From: Opacimonas immobilis
GTDB lineage: Bacteria > Pseudomonadota > Gammaproteobacteria > Enterobacterales > Alteromonadaceae
Length of the DNA stretch: 64,000 nt
Assembly (NCBI RefSeq): GCF_048282545.1
Contig: NZ_CP182485.1
Coordinates: 62,001-126,000, forward strand
Reading direction: 5' to 3'
In this document: positions 45,952 to 54,733 of the stretch, in pieces
Layout of the letters: the number at the start of each line of letters is the position of its first letter
Numbering within the stretch: position 1 is the first letter of the stretch
The notes under the pieces: model-generated
The model's input: the letters and a program-made list of their open reading frames with translations, nothing else
The model's database searches: none
What the model was told of the DNA's origin: nothing
Translations under genes and position numbers: made by a program

Positions 45952-47679
45952 ATGACAGCACAACTAGGCTTACACATTGTATGCTTGTTAACTTGCTTGA
46001 CATTTGGCACCGCAAAGACCAATGCGAGTCCATTAGAAACTTCTCTCGATTTTCATCTTTTACTTGCCGGTGGTGCTCTTGAAATTTGTTCGTCTTACTC
46101 TCCCAAACATTGTGCGTCTGAGCCGCCCAAAGGCAAGTCACAGAACTATTACAAATTAAGCAAACACACTCTTAACAGCATCAAAGATAGCACACAATCA
46201 CCAAAGTTTGCTGAGGTGGTCGAAGCACTTGATAATTTCACTAACACTAATATGCTGACCAAGAATGAACTGGATACTCTGTTCGAAACCGCTCAGGTAA
46301 GAGAGAAGATTCGCGCCTTATCCGACCACGATTATTATTTAATCTATGATGCATTAGAGATAAAAAGTTCTCATGGTCAGTCTCAAAAACGTCTTCGCGA
46401 AACTGCAGCGCCACAAGACTCAAAAAGCACTTCCACACAAGCAATCATTAACACTTTTATTGAACAAGCGAAGCGGTTTGCAGAACAAGAAAAAGCAAAA
46501 CCTCAAATCTTAGTTGTCACTGCATCATCGCGCGACAGTTATGCTGCCGTAGATTATTATCGTAGCGTGTTTGCTGTGGACGGTGTACCAGCAACTTGGC
46601 TTCCCATCGACAGAGCATGGCAAGCTGCAAGTCGTGCGCAACAATGCGATAAATTAGAGGATTTCCAAGGCAACTATTTGGTATTTAATCGTGCACAGGT
46701 ATATCCCGATTTATATGCAGAACAACAAGCTGCTTGTCGCACTCCACAAAAACTGGTTGATTTGATTCATGGCGCACATGGCATATTTTTTAATGGGGGC
46801 GATCAATCGTTTACCCGCGCTGCGCTTTTTATGCCAGAAAGCAAGCCCAATGATGTGTTAAGGGCAATACAAGTACGTCACGCGCAAGGAAAACTGATTG
46901 TGGGTGGCACCAGTGCAGGCACAGTAGTTCAGACGGGGCTAAGTAGTACAGACAGCATGATTCCGATGATCACCAATGGCGTTAGCCATCAAGCAATTAA
47001 ACGTGGGGTTTTCGCTCAAGATGCGCCTTCTCAGCGTTGTGTTGAGAACTGTTATAAATCGACCTCATTTAGCCATGCGGATGATGTCACCTACCATTCG
47101 AATGGAGGCACAGGGCTGTTTGCGCTTGGTAATACCGACACACATTTTTCGGAGCGAAACCGCGAAGGACGATTTATTGCGCTAAATGCCCTAACCGGTT
47201 CTAAGGTAGGTATTGGCGTGGATGAAAATTCAGCGGTGTTAATCAGCTGGGATGTGCCGAACAAACCTACTCGGGCTTTTACCAAAGTGATCGGTAAGCA
47301 TGGGGTCTTTATTTATGACGATACACTGTTGCAAATCAAACAGACAGTTCAAGGATATCAATTGGGTGGTCGTGCGCATTATTTACCTAGTGGGTCATCA
47401 GCTGAATACGATTTAGTAGCACAGAACTGGACGTTCTTTAACGAGACGCCAGCCAAATTTAAATACGAGATTGCTAATTATCCTCATCATACCGGAATGT
47501 GGCGACACTTGAGCCAGACACTTTGCAAACTTGAGAAAAAACAACCTCAAAACTGGCAACTTTATGGGATCAAGTATGTCATTATACCGTTACCAGAAAC
47601 TCAATTCTGGGTAAATAAGCACGGCCTATGCGGCTACACCAATCTAGGATATAGCATAGCCCCAATAGCAATGGATTAA
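45952..47679 (+). CDS. Secreted cyanophycinase-like protein, peptidase family S51
   Basis: Likely exported serine peptidase of the S51 (cyanophycinase/peptidase E) fold, 575 residues. The signal peptide ends near TNAS. A first strand (LLLAGGALEICSS) is separated from the rest of the S51 core by about 110 residues of unknown, mostly helical sequence. The core begins at PQILVVTASSRDS (about 183) and includes FNGGDQSFTRA and the nucleophile elbow GGTSAGT (about 323). The C-terminal part (about 400-575) is also beyond the normal domain. Whether it cuts cyanophycin or another beta-linked Asp polymer is not known; no cyanophycin synthetase is in the window. Overlaps the next, convergent gene by four bases. 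Confidence 0.8.
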   Translation: MTAQLGLHIVCLLTCLTFGTAKTNASPLETSLDFHLLLAGGALEICSSYSPKHCASEPPKGKSQNYYKLSKHTLNSIKDSTQSPKFAEVVEALDNFTNTNMLTKNELDTLFETAQVREKIRALSDHDYYLIYDALEIKSSHGQSQKRLRETAAPQDSKSTSTQAIINTFIEQAKRFAEQEKAKPQILVVTASSRDSYAAVDYYRSVFAVDGVPATWLPIDRAWQAASRAQQCDKLEDFQGNYLVFNRAQVYPDLYAEQQAACRTPQKLVDLIHGAHGIFFNGGDQSFTRAALFMPESKPNDVLRAIQVRHAQGKLIVGGTSAGTVVQTGLSSTDSMIPMITNGVSHQAIKRGVFAQDAPSQRCVENCYKSTSFSHADDVTYHSNGGTGLFALGNTDTHFSERNREGRFIALNALTGSKVGIGVDENSAVLISWDVPNKPTRAFTKVIGKHGVFIYDDTLLQIKQTVQGYQLGGRAHYLPSGSSAEYDLVAQNWTFFNETPAKFKYEIANYPHHTGMWRHLSQTLCKLEKKQPQNWQLYGIKYVIIPLPETQFWVNKHGLCGYTNLGYSIAPIAMD

Positions 47680-48092
47680 TGATCCTTATAGCCATCCTGT
47701 AAATGCAAATCAATTGCTCGGAGCAAATCGGTGCGACTGATTGTACCTAGCAGATGCCCTGCATCGTCAATGACAGGATACACCTTAGGACGTTCAATAC
47801 TCAGGCCTTGCGCCAATTCTAATACCGAATGATATGGCTTCACTGAAATGACTTCGACTTTCATGATGTCATGGACGTGGGCAACTTGTTCTCGGTAGTA
47901 GGACGATTCAACCATCTTCTTGATACAATCCTGTTCAGACAAAAATCCGACCACTTTACCGCTTTTATTCACTACAGGCCCCGCACCTTGTCGACTTTGC
48001 AATAATCGCTCAACAGCTTCCGCTACTGGCATATGCTCAGTGAATGTAACAGGATGTTTATTCATATAGTCTTGCACTTTCAATGATTCCAC
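47676..48092 (-). CDS. Tandem CBS-domain protein
   Basis: A 138-residue cytoplasmic protein made only of two CBS motifs (MNKHPVTF...VGFLSEQDCIKKM and VISVKPYHS...LGTISRTDLLRAI), which together form one adenine-nucleotide-binding Bateman module. Starts at GTG 48092 with AAGG upstream. Partner enzyme unknown. Confidence 0.85.
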   Translation of the reverse strand: MESLKVQDYMNKHPVTFTEHMPVAEAVERLLQSRQGAGPVVNKSGKVVGFLSEQDCIKKMVESSYYREQVAHVHDIMKVEVISVKPYHSVLELAQGLSIERPKVYPVIDDAGHLLGTISRTDLLRAIDLHLQDGYKDH

Positions 48093-48172
48093 TTCTACCT
48101 TCCTTATTTGCGTAAGTACATTTCGACTATAGAATACTTTTGAAGATTTATGAACTATTTATTTTCCAATAC

Positions 48173-48203
48173 AAAAAAGCCCAACAAAAAGTTGGGCTTT
48201 GTT
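48173..48203 (-). terminator. Terminator of ppaC
   Basis: AAAGCCCAAC (48176-48185) pairs perfectly with GTTGGGCTTT (48191-48200) around AAAAA; read leftward it ends in a T run. It lies 22 bases past the ppaC stop. Confidence 0.85.
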
Positions 48204-48221
48204 CAGTCATAAATTGCAGAC

Positions 48222-49142
48222 TTATGCAAACGCATCCTGTAATGGTGGAACGACCTGCTTTTTACGGCTTAATACGCCTTCTAGCCAGACTTCACCATTA
48301 TCGACCGTGACATCATAAGCTTTTTCTACGATCGAGCTATCATCAGAAGCCACTAACATCAATGAACCTTCTTTCATGATGTCGGTTAATAGAAGAAGAA
48401 CTGAATGACGCTGGCCTTCTTCTTTAAGTACAGCAATGTCTTTGGCAAGATCTGCTTTGATATCATCAAATACAGATAAATCAATGACTTCTAGCTGACC
48501 GATACCCACAAGGTTGCCGTGCATATCGAAATCTTTAAAATCGCGCTTTACTAAGTCGCGCACAGGTGTGCCTTGAACTGCAGACTTAACGCGGAACATT
48601 TCCATGCCAAGCTCTTTAAAGTCTTCAATACCAGCAATTTCTGCTAATGCTTCAACACATTTGATATCAGCTGTGGTGCAAGTTGGTGATTTGAAAATGA
48701 CAGTATCAGATAAAATCGCACACATCATGATGCCTGCGTATTCTTTAGGGATCTCTACGCCGTAAAAATCATACATCATCTTGATAATCGTGTTTGAACA
48801 ACCTACTGGGCGGATCCAGCACTCTAGAGGTGTAGATGTGGTTAAATCCCCTAATTTGTGGTGATCAACAACACCAACAACTGTTGCTTCATCGATATCA
48901 TCAGGTGCTTGCGTTTTTTCTGTGTGGTCAACGATGTAAACCTCTTCACCCGCATAGCTCATTTTAAGCTCTGGTGCATCAAAACCAAAACGATCCAAAA
49001 TAAATTGAGTCTCGGGCGATACATCACCTAAGCGCGTAGGAATGGCTTCTTCGCCAATTTGGTTTTTGAGATAGGCCAGTGCTAAGGCACCGCAAATTGA
49101 ATCCGAATCAGGGATTTTGTGACCGACAACGTACATCGCCAT
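48222..49142 (-). CDS. ppaC: Manganese-dependent (family II) inorganic pyrophosphatase
   Basis: Hydrolyses pyrophosphate; DHH-family enzyme needing Mn or Co. The 306-residue protein has the metal motifs GHKIPDSDSICGA, IVDHTE, VVDHHKLGD and the C-terminal SRKKQVVPPL signature. No CBS domains are inserted, but a CBS protein is encoded directly downstream (48092), a curious pairing since some family II enzymes carry an inserted CBS module. Confidence 0.95.
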   Translation of the reverse strand: MAMYVVGHKIPDSDSICGALALAYLKNQIGEEAIPTRLGDVSPETQFILDRFGFDAPELKMSYAGEEVYIVDHTEKTQAPDDIDEATVVGVVDHHKLGDLTTSTPLECWIRPVGCSNTIIKMMYDFYGVEIPKEYAGIMMCAILSDTVIFKSPTCTTADIKCVEALAEIAGIEDFKELGMEMFRVKSAVQGTPVRDLVKRDFKDFDMHGNLVGIGQLEVIDLSVFDDIKADLAKDIAVLKEEGQRHSVLLLLTDIMKEGSLMLVASDDSSIVEKAYDVTVDNGEVWLEGVLSRKKQVVPPLQDAFA

Positions 49143-49233
49143 GATAAATATGCTCCATAAATAAACTGGCGCTAGTGTAATAAAATCCTAATAAAAAGCC
49201 AATACACTATGAGTAGTAGGCGTTGCATTTGAA

Positions 49234-50037
49234 TTATGCAACCTGCAGATGTAATTTACTTAACGCTTTGTCACGTGTTTCTACCCAATCCACTAGCTGC
49301 AACTCTCCTGTCATGGATTCACACAACGCAGTACAGTTTTCTACCCAATCACCGTCGTTAATATAAATCCCATGCTTAGTCGTGGCTTGTTCCGGGTGAT
49401 GAATATGCCCACAAATAACGCCATCTAAGCCTTGTTCTTGAGCGCATTTAGTGGATGCCACTTGATAGCGCTTGATTGCGCGTTGGGCACCTTTGATACG
49501 CGTTTTGATATAGCCTGCAAGTGAGCGATAAGGTGCTTTATTTAAGCTGCGATAGCGATTATAAGTGCGATTAACCCACAACAACAAATCATAGCCTTTA
49601 TCGCCAATCCAGGCTTCAAACTTACCCAAGGTTACATCGTCATCGAACTGATCCCCATGCAGTACCAAAAAGCGCTTATCTTGTTGCGTAACATGGACGG
49701 TTTCTCGCACGACCTGAATATCACCGATGGCTAATCCATCATATTTTTGCAGGGGTGCATCGTGGTTTCCCGGGAGGTAAATCACTTTGCACTGATGACT
49801 TAATTGAATGATTTTATGAAAGATAGCGTTGTGCGATTCTGGCCATTTAAACTGGCGTTGCATGGCCCATAAATCGACGATGTCCCCGACTAAATACAGG
49901 ACATCACAGGTGTTGTGGTGTAAAAACTCTAACAGTAATTCCGCTTTACAATCCGTACTACCGAGGTGGACATCAGAAATAAAAATCGCTTTGTGGTGAG
50001 TGGTTTTCACGTTATACCTCATGGTGTAAAGATGCAT
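49234..50037 (-). CDS. UDP-2,3-diacylglucosamine diphosphatase-like metallophosphoesterase
   Basis: Calcineurin-fold phosphoesterase of the LpxH-like group, 267 residues. Metal ligands: SDVHLGS, GDIVDLW, PGNHDAP, HGDQFDD and GHIHHPE. A hydrophobic patch and a lid region of about 60 basic residues (LLLWVNRTYNRYRS...) follow, as in LpxH relatives that act at the membrane. Substrate not certain. The first ATG is used; ATG 15 bases later is equally possible. Divergent from the acyltransferase gene at 50221. Confidence 0.8.
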   Translation of the reverse strand: MHLYTMRYNVKTTHHKAIFISDVHLGSTDCKAELLLEFLHHNTCDVLYLVGDIVDLWAMQRQFKWPESHNAIFHKIIQLSHQCKVIYLPGNHDAPLQKYDGLAIGDIQVVRETVHVTQQDKRFLVLHGDQFDDDVTLGKFEAWIGDKGYDLLLWVNRTYNRYRSLNKAPYRSLAGYIKTRIKGAQRAIKRYQVASTKCAQEQGLDGVICGHIHHPEQATTKHGIYINDGDWVENCTALCESMTGELQLVDWVETRDKALSKLHLQVA

Positions 50038-50133
50038 GATTGTGTGTCTATAACGTGAGCTGATATTAATTTTGGACTATGACAATTGTGGGACATATTT
50101 AAGAAGGTTGTGTGACAGGTAAGGCGCAATACA

Positions 50134-50173
50134 CTGTCACAGACTCTTCAAATTAACGTCACTTAAGTGTCAT
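50134..50173 (+). promoter_or_regulatory. Pho box (tandem PhoB sites) upstream of the olsF-like gene
   Basis: The core is ACGTCAC-TTAA-GTGTCAT (50156-50173), two CTGTCAT-like repeats with a 4-base AT spacer. Another good repeat, CTGTCAC (50134-50140), lies exactly 22 bases (two 11-base PhoB periods) upstream of the first. The last repeat ends ten bases before the TATTTT at 50184, the same spacing as in E. coli pstS. Confidence 0.75.
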
Positions 50174-50183
50174 AGTTGATGGG

Positions 50184-50189
50184 TATTTT
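50184..50189 (+). promoter_or_regulatory. -10 element of the Pho-type promoter
   Basis: TATTTT ten bases after the Pho box, with no -35 match other than the box itself, as expected for a PhoB-activated promoter. Start of transcription near 50196. Confidence 0.6.
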
Positions 50190-50220
50190 GTGGCGGATTC
50201 CTTCTATTCTTTGAGACTTT

Positions 50221-51948
50221 ATGTTTTCTGTCGCCGACGTTATCCATCAACAATATCCTGATTTAGCCAAAAGGCCGTTTATCGCTAAGCCGCTGATATA
50301 TTTACTCAGGCAGCTGTTACACGAAACCGATATCCGTGAATTTGTCGAGCGCTATCCGCATTTAGACGGGATTGATTTTGTGGAGCAAGTTCTAGATTAC
50401 TTCAATGTGACCTATTCAGTACGGGATAATGAAAAGCAACATATTCCCAGTACCGGTAAAGTGGTGATCATTGCCAACCACCCAATTGGTTCTTTAGATG
50501 GTCTCGCTTTGCTAAAACTGGTGCATGAAGTACGTACCGACGTCAAAGTCATGGCGAACCAAATGCTGATGTCGGTCAAAGCGCTGAACAATCTGCTGTT
50601 ACCAGTCAATAATATGGGTGGCAACACGCCCAAAGAAAACATGAATAATATCCATACGCACATGCAAAATGAGGGAGCTTTGTTAATATTTCCAGCCGGT
50701 GAAGTATCGCGCCTGCGACCTCAAGGGATTCGGGACACAAAATGGCACTCTGGCTTCTATCGCATCGCTAAGCAACACAACGCGCCAATTTTACCTTTGT
50801 TTATTGATGCCAAAAATTCTCCGCTGTTTTATTCGATGTCCATGATTTACAAGCCACTATCTACGGCGTTGCTGGTCAAGGAAATGTTTAAACAGCGCAA
50901 AGCGCATTTCCCGATTCGCATAGGCAAAATAATTCCACCTCAGTCATACAGTGCAAAAAACTTGAATTTAAAACAAACAGTTAAATTATTCAAAAAACAC
51001 CTATATGCCATTGCGCAAAATAAGCCATTGGTGTTTGACGTGCAAAATCCGATTGCGCTGCCCGAAAACCGTTCTGTGTTGCAACAGGAGCTCAAACAGC
51101 GATGTCAGTTGTTGGGGGAAACGTCGGATAACAAACGTATTTACCTTTATGAGCACCATGAATCCAGTGCTATCATGCGTGAAGTAGGCCGCTTACGAGA
51201 GATTGCGTTTCGCGCAGTAGGTGAAGGCACACTCAATAAACGCGACATAGACCAGTATGACTCAGATTATTATCATCTACTGATTTGGGATAATAATGAC
51301 TTGGAGATTGTTGGCGCCTATCGCTTTGGTGATGCGACCAAACTCGTCACACCCGCTTCAAATAACTTATACAGCGCCACATTATTTGACTATTCTGAGA
51401 AAATGAATCCGTATTTTGCACAAGGATTAGAATTAGGTCGCAGCTTTGTACAGCCTCGTTATTGGGGTAAGCGTTCGTTGGATTATTTGTGGTATGGGAT
51501 TGGGGCATTTGTGCGCCAGTATCCGCAGTATCGCTATTTGTTTGGTCCAGTCAGCTTATCGGATGCGTACCCTGAAAAAGCCAAGCAAGCGATTGTGCAT
51601 TTTTATCAGCGCTATTTTGGGTGTGGTGGCTCTAGCAGTGGCGAATGTGCGACGGCCAAAATTCCGTTTATTTTGAAAGAGCCGCCAGCAATTGATTTTA
51701 ATGGCGATGATTACAAATCCGATTTTACGGCGTTAAAACACTATCTTCAGTCCATGGGATTGAACATCCCTACCCTGTTTAAACAGTACACTGAGATTGC
51801 GGAAGACGGTGGGGTGTGTTTCCATGCGTTTAATATCGATCCTGAATTTAATAACTGTATTGACGGCCTAATTATGGTGGATATGCAGATGCTTAAGAAG
51901 AAAAAGCGCGAGCGTTATTTGGGTGAATCAGAAGTTAACTTAGATTAA
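50221..51948 (+). CDS. olsF: Fused acyltransferase, probable ornithine lipid synthase OlsF
   Basis: A 575-residue two-domain protein. The N-terminal half (about 60-290) is a PlsC/OlsA-like O-acyltransferase with NHPIGSLDG (H-X5-D, one residue longer than the usual H-X4-D) and FPAGEVSRL. The C-terminal half (about 300-560) is a GNAT-fold OlsB-like N-acyltransferase with REVGRLREIAFRAVGEGT, YDYHLLIW-type sequence and LELGRSFV. This is the plan of OlsF, which makes ornithine lipid by acylating ornithine and then the hydroxy group of that acyl chain. The Pho box upstream fits, since ornithine lipids commonly replace phospholipids in phosphate shortage. Another amino acid could be the head group. 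Confidence 0.8.
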   Translation: MFSVADVIHQQYPDLAKRPFIAKPLIYLLRQLLHETDIREFVERYPHLDGIDFVEQVLDYFNVTYSVRDNEKQHIPSTGKVVIIANHPIGSLDGLALLKLVHEVRTDVKVMANQMLMSVKALNNLLLPVNNMGGNTPKENMNNIHTHMQNEGALLIFPAGEVSRLRPQGIRDTKWHSGFYRIAKQHNAPILPLFIDAKNSPLFYSMSMIYKPLSTALLVKEMFKQRKAHFPIRIGKIIPPQSYSAKNLNLKQTVKLFKKHLYAIAQNKPLVFDVQNPIALPENRSVLQQELKQRCQLLGETSDNKRIYLYEHHESSAIMREVGRLREIAFRAVGEGTLNKRDIDQYDSDYYHLLIWDNNDLEIVGAYRFGDATKLVTPASNNLYSATLFDYSEKMNPYFAQGLELGRSFVQPRYWGKRSLDYLWYGIGAFVRQYPQYRYLFGPVSLSDAYPEKAKQAIVHFYQRYFGCGGSSSGECATAKIPFILKEPPAIDFNGDDYKSDFTALKHYLQSMGLNIPTLFKQYTEIAEDGGVCFHAFNIDPEFNNCIDGLIMVDMQMLKKKKRERYLGESEVNLD

Positions 51949-51963
51949 TTTTGATAAAACCGC

Positions 51964-51992
51964 TTCGCAATTTTGTGAAACGTCACTATAAT
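51964..51992 (+). promoter_or_regulatory. Promoter of ssrA
   Basis: TTCGCA (51964-51969) and a consensus TATAAT (51987-51992) with a 17-base spacer, 13 bases ahead of the tmRNA. Confidence 0.7.
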
Positions 51993-52005
51993 ACAAAATA
52001 CTTCT

Positions 52006-52373
52006 GGGGTTGATTAGGATTCGACAGGATTCAATGATACTGGAGGTGCATGCAGAGGTGCGGTTGGCCTCTTAAAAAAGCCGCAAAAAAATAGTCGCAA
52101 ACGACGACAACTACGCACTAGCAGCTTAATAACCTGCTGAGTGCCTTCGCGCCCTAGCTTTCGCCTGTAAGACGGGGAATCACGCGGAGTCAAACCCAAA
52201 CAGGATCGCCCGGCGTCTCCCGCTTGAGAGACAAAGCGCTAAATTTAATTCAAGCTAGTTTGTACTTCGCGTGTCGGTCCGCAGGGTGCAGGCGAATGTA
52301 AAGATTGACTAAGCATGTAGGACCAAAGGTTGACGCTTTCTGGACGCGGGTTCAAATCCCGCCAACTCCACCA
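52006..52373 (+). ncRNA. ssrA: Transfer-messenger RNA
   Basis: Rescues stalled ribosomes and tags the unfinished protein. The 5' end GGGGTTG pairs with CAACTCC near the 3' CCA (52371-52373) to form the tRNA-like acceptor. The GTGCATGC core and the GGTTCAAATCC T arm match E. coli tmRNA closely. The tag is read from GCA at 52097 to the TAA pair at 52127: ANDDNYALAA. The gene is complete although an integrative element abuts its 3' end. Confidence 0.97.
52350..52373 (+). repeat. Inferred left attachment site (attL) in the 3' end of ssrA
   Basis: The T arm and acceptor end of ssrA are the usual target of integrases of this type, and the integrase gene begins about 150 bases beyond. I could not find the matching copy (attR) anywhere in the window, so the exact core is not defined. 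Confidence 0.45.
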
Positions 52374-52384
52374 CATTGATAATT

Positions 52385-52409
52385 AAAGACATCTTAGGGT
52401 GTCTTTTTT
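52385..52409 (+). terminator. Terminator after ssrA
   Basis: AAAGACA (52385-52391) pairs with TGTCTTT (52400-52406), followed by T residues. It lies beyond the expected crossover point, so it may belong to the element rather than to the original ssrA locus. Confidence 0.7.
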
Positions 52410-52521
52410 ATGCCCAAAATCTTATTAATAAAGGATTTTATGTGTTATTAATGCTCAATAACGCTTAATGACATTCAACATTTAACGTAGTACAGTATGT
52501 AGTATCAACTATTTTTCATTA

Positions 52522-53742
52522 ATGATGGTACTACAAATGGCTAGAACTATGCCTCTTACTAATACCCAAGTAAAACAAGCCAAACCCAAAGACAAGGTTT
52601 ATAAACTTGGAGATGGTGATGGTTTACAACTAAGAGTCAAGCCATCAGGAAGCAAAACATGGCTATTTGATTACATTAAACCTCTAAGTAAAAAAAGATC
52701 ATCATTGGGATTGGGTTCATACCCAGCTATATCACTTGCAGATGCTCGAAAAAGACGAGATTCAGCAAGAGAGTTAATTGCTCAAGGCATTGATCCTAAA
52801 GAGCATAAACAACAAGTCCAAAGACTTGAGCGAGATATAAGTGAAAATACTTTTGAAAAGGTCGCTTCTGATTGGTTCATGGTAAAAAAGACCGAGGTTA
52901 CACCAGATTATGCTGAGGATATTTGGCGTTCATTAGAGCTTCACATAATACCTAAATTAGGCAAGTACCCAATTAGTAGGATAAACGCTCCGGATACCAT
53001 AGAGACACTTAAACCTGTTGCAGCAAAAGGTAACTTAGAAACTATACGGCGCGTATGCCAACGTTTGAATGAAGTCATGAACTTTGCTGTAAATACAGGC
53101 TTAGTTCAAGCAAATCCTCTTTATGGTATTAAATCAGCGTTTAGCAAGCCAAAAAAAGAATTGATGCCAAGCCTTAAACCCGATGAGCTCCCTGAGCTTA
53201 TGGATGCTCTTCAATATGCAAGTATCAAGTTGGTCACACGATGTTTAATAGAATGGCAACTTCATACAATGGTTCGTCCTAGCGAGGCAGTTGGTGCAAG
53301 ATGGTCAGAAATTGACTTTGATGAGTTAATTTGGCGAATTCCTGCTGAACGCATGAAAAAAAGTCGTGAGCATTTTGTGCCTTTAACAGCACAGACAATC
53401 AGGTTATTAGAGCGTCTTAAACCCATAAGTGGCCATCGAGAATATGTTTTCCCTGCAGATCGTAACCCGAAAGAACACATGAACGCACAAACTGCAAATG
53501 CAGCATTAAAGCGAATGGGATTTCAGAAACGACTTGTAGCACATGGCATGAGAGCTTTAGCTAGCACCACATTAAATGAACAGGGATTTGATCCTGATGT
53601 CATCGAGGCAGCTTTAGCTCATGTTGATAAAAACCAGGTAAGACGAGCTTACAATCGAGCTGATTATTTAGAACGCAGAAGAGAAATGATGGAATGGTGG
53701 TCGGAACATATTTCAATTATGTCCCAAAAGTCAATGTCATAA
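52522..53742 (+). CDS. int: Tyrosine-type integrase (P4-like, ssrA-targeting)
   Basis: Site-specific recombinase that inserts and excises the island. The 406-residue protein starts with an arm-binding DUF4102 domain (LTNTQVKQAKPKDKVYKLGDGDGLQLRV in part: KLGDGDGLQLRV), then a core-binding domain and the catalytic domain. The latter has the first Arg in MVRPSEAVGARW, HGMRALAST (His and second Arg), the later His in LAHVDKNQ and the nucleophile in AYNR. All catalytic residues are present, so it is probably active. The ATG at 52522 has no ribosome site; MARTMPLTN at 52537 is an alternative. Confidence 0.95.
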   Translation: MMVLQMARTMPLTNTQVKQAKPKDKVYKLGDGDGLQLRVKPSGSKTWLFDYIKPLSKKRSSLGLGSYPAISLADARKRRDSARELIAQGIDPKEHKQQVQRLERDISENTFEKVASDWFMVKKTEVTPDYAEDIWRSLELHIIPKLGKYPISRINAPDTIETLKPVAAKGNLETIRRVCQRLNEVMNFAVNTGLVQANPLYGIKSAFSKPKKELMPSLKPDELPELMDALQYASIKLVTRCLIEWQLHTMVRPSEAVGARWSEIDFDELIWRIPAERMKKSREHFVPLTAQTIRLLERLKPISGHREYVFPADRNPKEHMNAQTANAALKRMGFQKRLVAHGMRALASTTLNEQGFDPDVIEAALAHVDKNQVRRAYNRADYLERRREMMEWWSEHISIMSQKSMS

Positions 53743-53758
53743 ACTTGAGGTAATAGCA

Positions 53759-54385
53759 ATGCCAAACATAAGCGACAAAGTTTTAAATGATTTAAGAAAT
53801 AATCCAGGAATGGTTTATTGTGATGAGGAATTTACCGAATACAAATTTGTAGATGGTAGTTTGATGATAAAACCCATAAATCATTTTAATACAAATACAA
53901 ACTTGATAGAGTGGCAAAATAAGATAATAAACGACAAGCATAACTACGATGTTTTGAACTCTCTAGATGACTACTGGAGTGACTTAAGAATTGATCCGGA
54001 ATATTTTAGTAGGCACAGCATAAAAAATAGCACCCCTCTAGAAGCATTAGATTCTGCAATAGATCATGGAGTCTACCCTCCACCAGAAGTCTTACTCGCA
54101 TTAAATGAGTGCTTTCAAACCTACTATAGCTTCTGTGGTAAAGTTGAGCTTGAGGACATATTTTTTGGGAAAAGAAAAAAACGCGTAGGCAATAATTCAG
54201 GCCGCAAATACTCTAAAGAAATATACAAGCAATTTAGATTTTATGTAGTAATGGATCGAATAGAAAAATCCATGAAAAGATCACTCGAAGATATAGCCAT
54301 AGATTATCTTATGGAACACAGTCCTGATACAGATTTAGACTCGTTTCTGAGGCAATATAGAAGATACAAAAAAAGCTTAAAATGA
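53759..54385 (+). CDS. Hypothetical protein next to the integrase
   Basis: I do not recognise this gene. The 208-residue product is rich in Asp, Asn, Lys and Tyr with no membrane segment. A basic stretch GKRKKRVGNNSGRKY lies at about residue 140, and the C-terminal third (DRIEKSMKRSLEDIAIDYLMEH in part) looks helical. It has a good GAGG ribosome site 16 bases after the integrase stop, so it is probably co-transcribed with it. Confidence 0.7.
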   Translation: MPNISDKVLNDLRNNPGMVYCDEEFTEYKFVDGSLMIKPINHFNTNTNLIEWQNKIINDKHNYDVLNSLDDYWSDLRIDPEYFSRHSIKNSTPLEALDSAIDHGVYPPPEVLLALNECFQTYYSFCGKVELEDIFFGKRKKRVGNNSGRKYSKEIYKQFRFYVVMDRIEKSMKRSLEDIAIDYLMEHSPDTDLDSFLRQYRRYKKSLK

Positions 54386-54473
54386 ACCTCCGGACAAACA
54401 ACACTTTAATTGTCCTTCCTCTACAAATTTTTATGTGAATAATTGGGTATCAGTTAGCCAATAAGGAACTGAT

Positions 54474-54725
54474 ATGCTTAATAACGACTTACAACTACTT
54501 CGCAGAAATGAAGTCATTCGACTCACTGCTCGTTCAAGATCCTCACTTTTAAACGATGAAAAAGCAGGCCTCTTTTGTCCTCCTGTATCTATTGGTGGGC
54601 GTTCTGTAGCTTATGTCAAACATGAGGTTGAGGCTCTTATTCAAGCCAGAATTCAGGGAAAAACAACGAAAGAGATAAGAGAGTTAGTATCAAATCTAAT
54701 TAAAAACAGAGAAGATGGCATTTAG
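54474..54725 (+). CDS. AlpA-family DNA-binding regulator
   Basis: An 83-residue protein of the AlpA/MerR-like HTH type that in P4-like elements switches on the integrase and excision. Matches the family pattern: LLRRNEVIRLTARSRSSLLND, then a wing PPVSIGGRSVAYVKHEVEALIQARI (both given in part here: RRNEVIRLTARS, IGGRSVAYVKHEVEA). Sits 88 bases after the previous gene and nine bases before the next. Confidence 0.85.
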   Translation: MLNNDLQLLRRNEVIRLTARSRSSLLNDEKAGLFCPPVSIGGRSVAYVKHEVEALIQARIQGKTTKEIRELVSNLIKNREDGI

Positions 54726-54733
54726 GGTTAACT

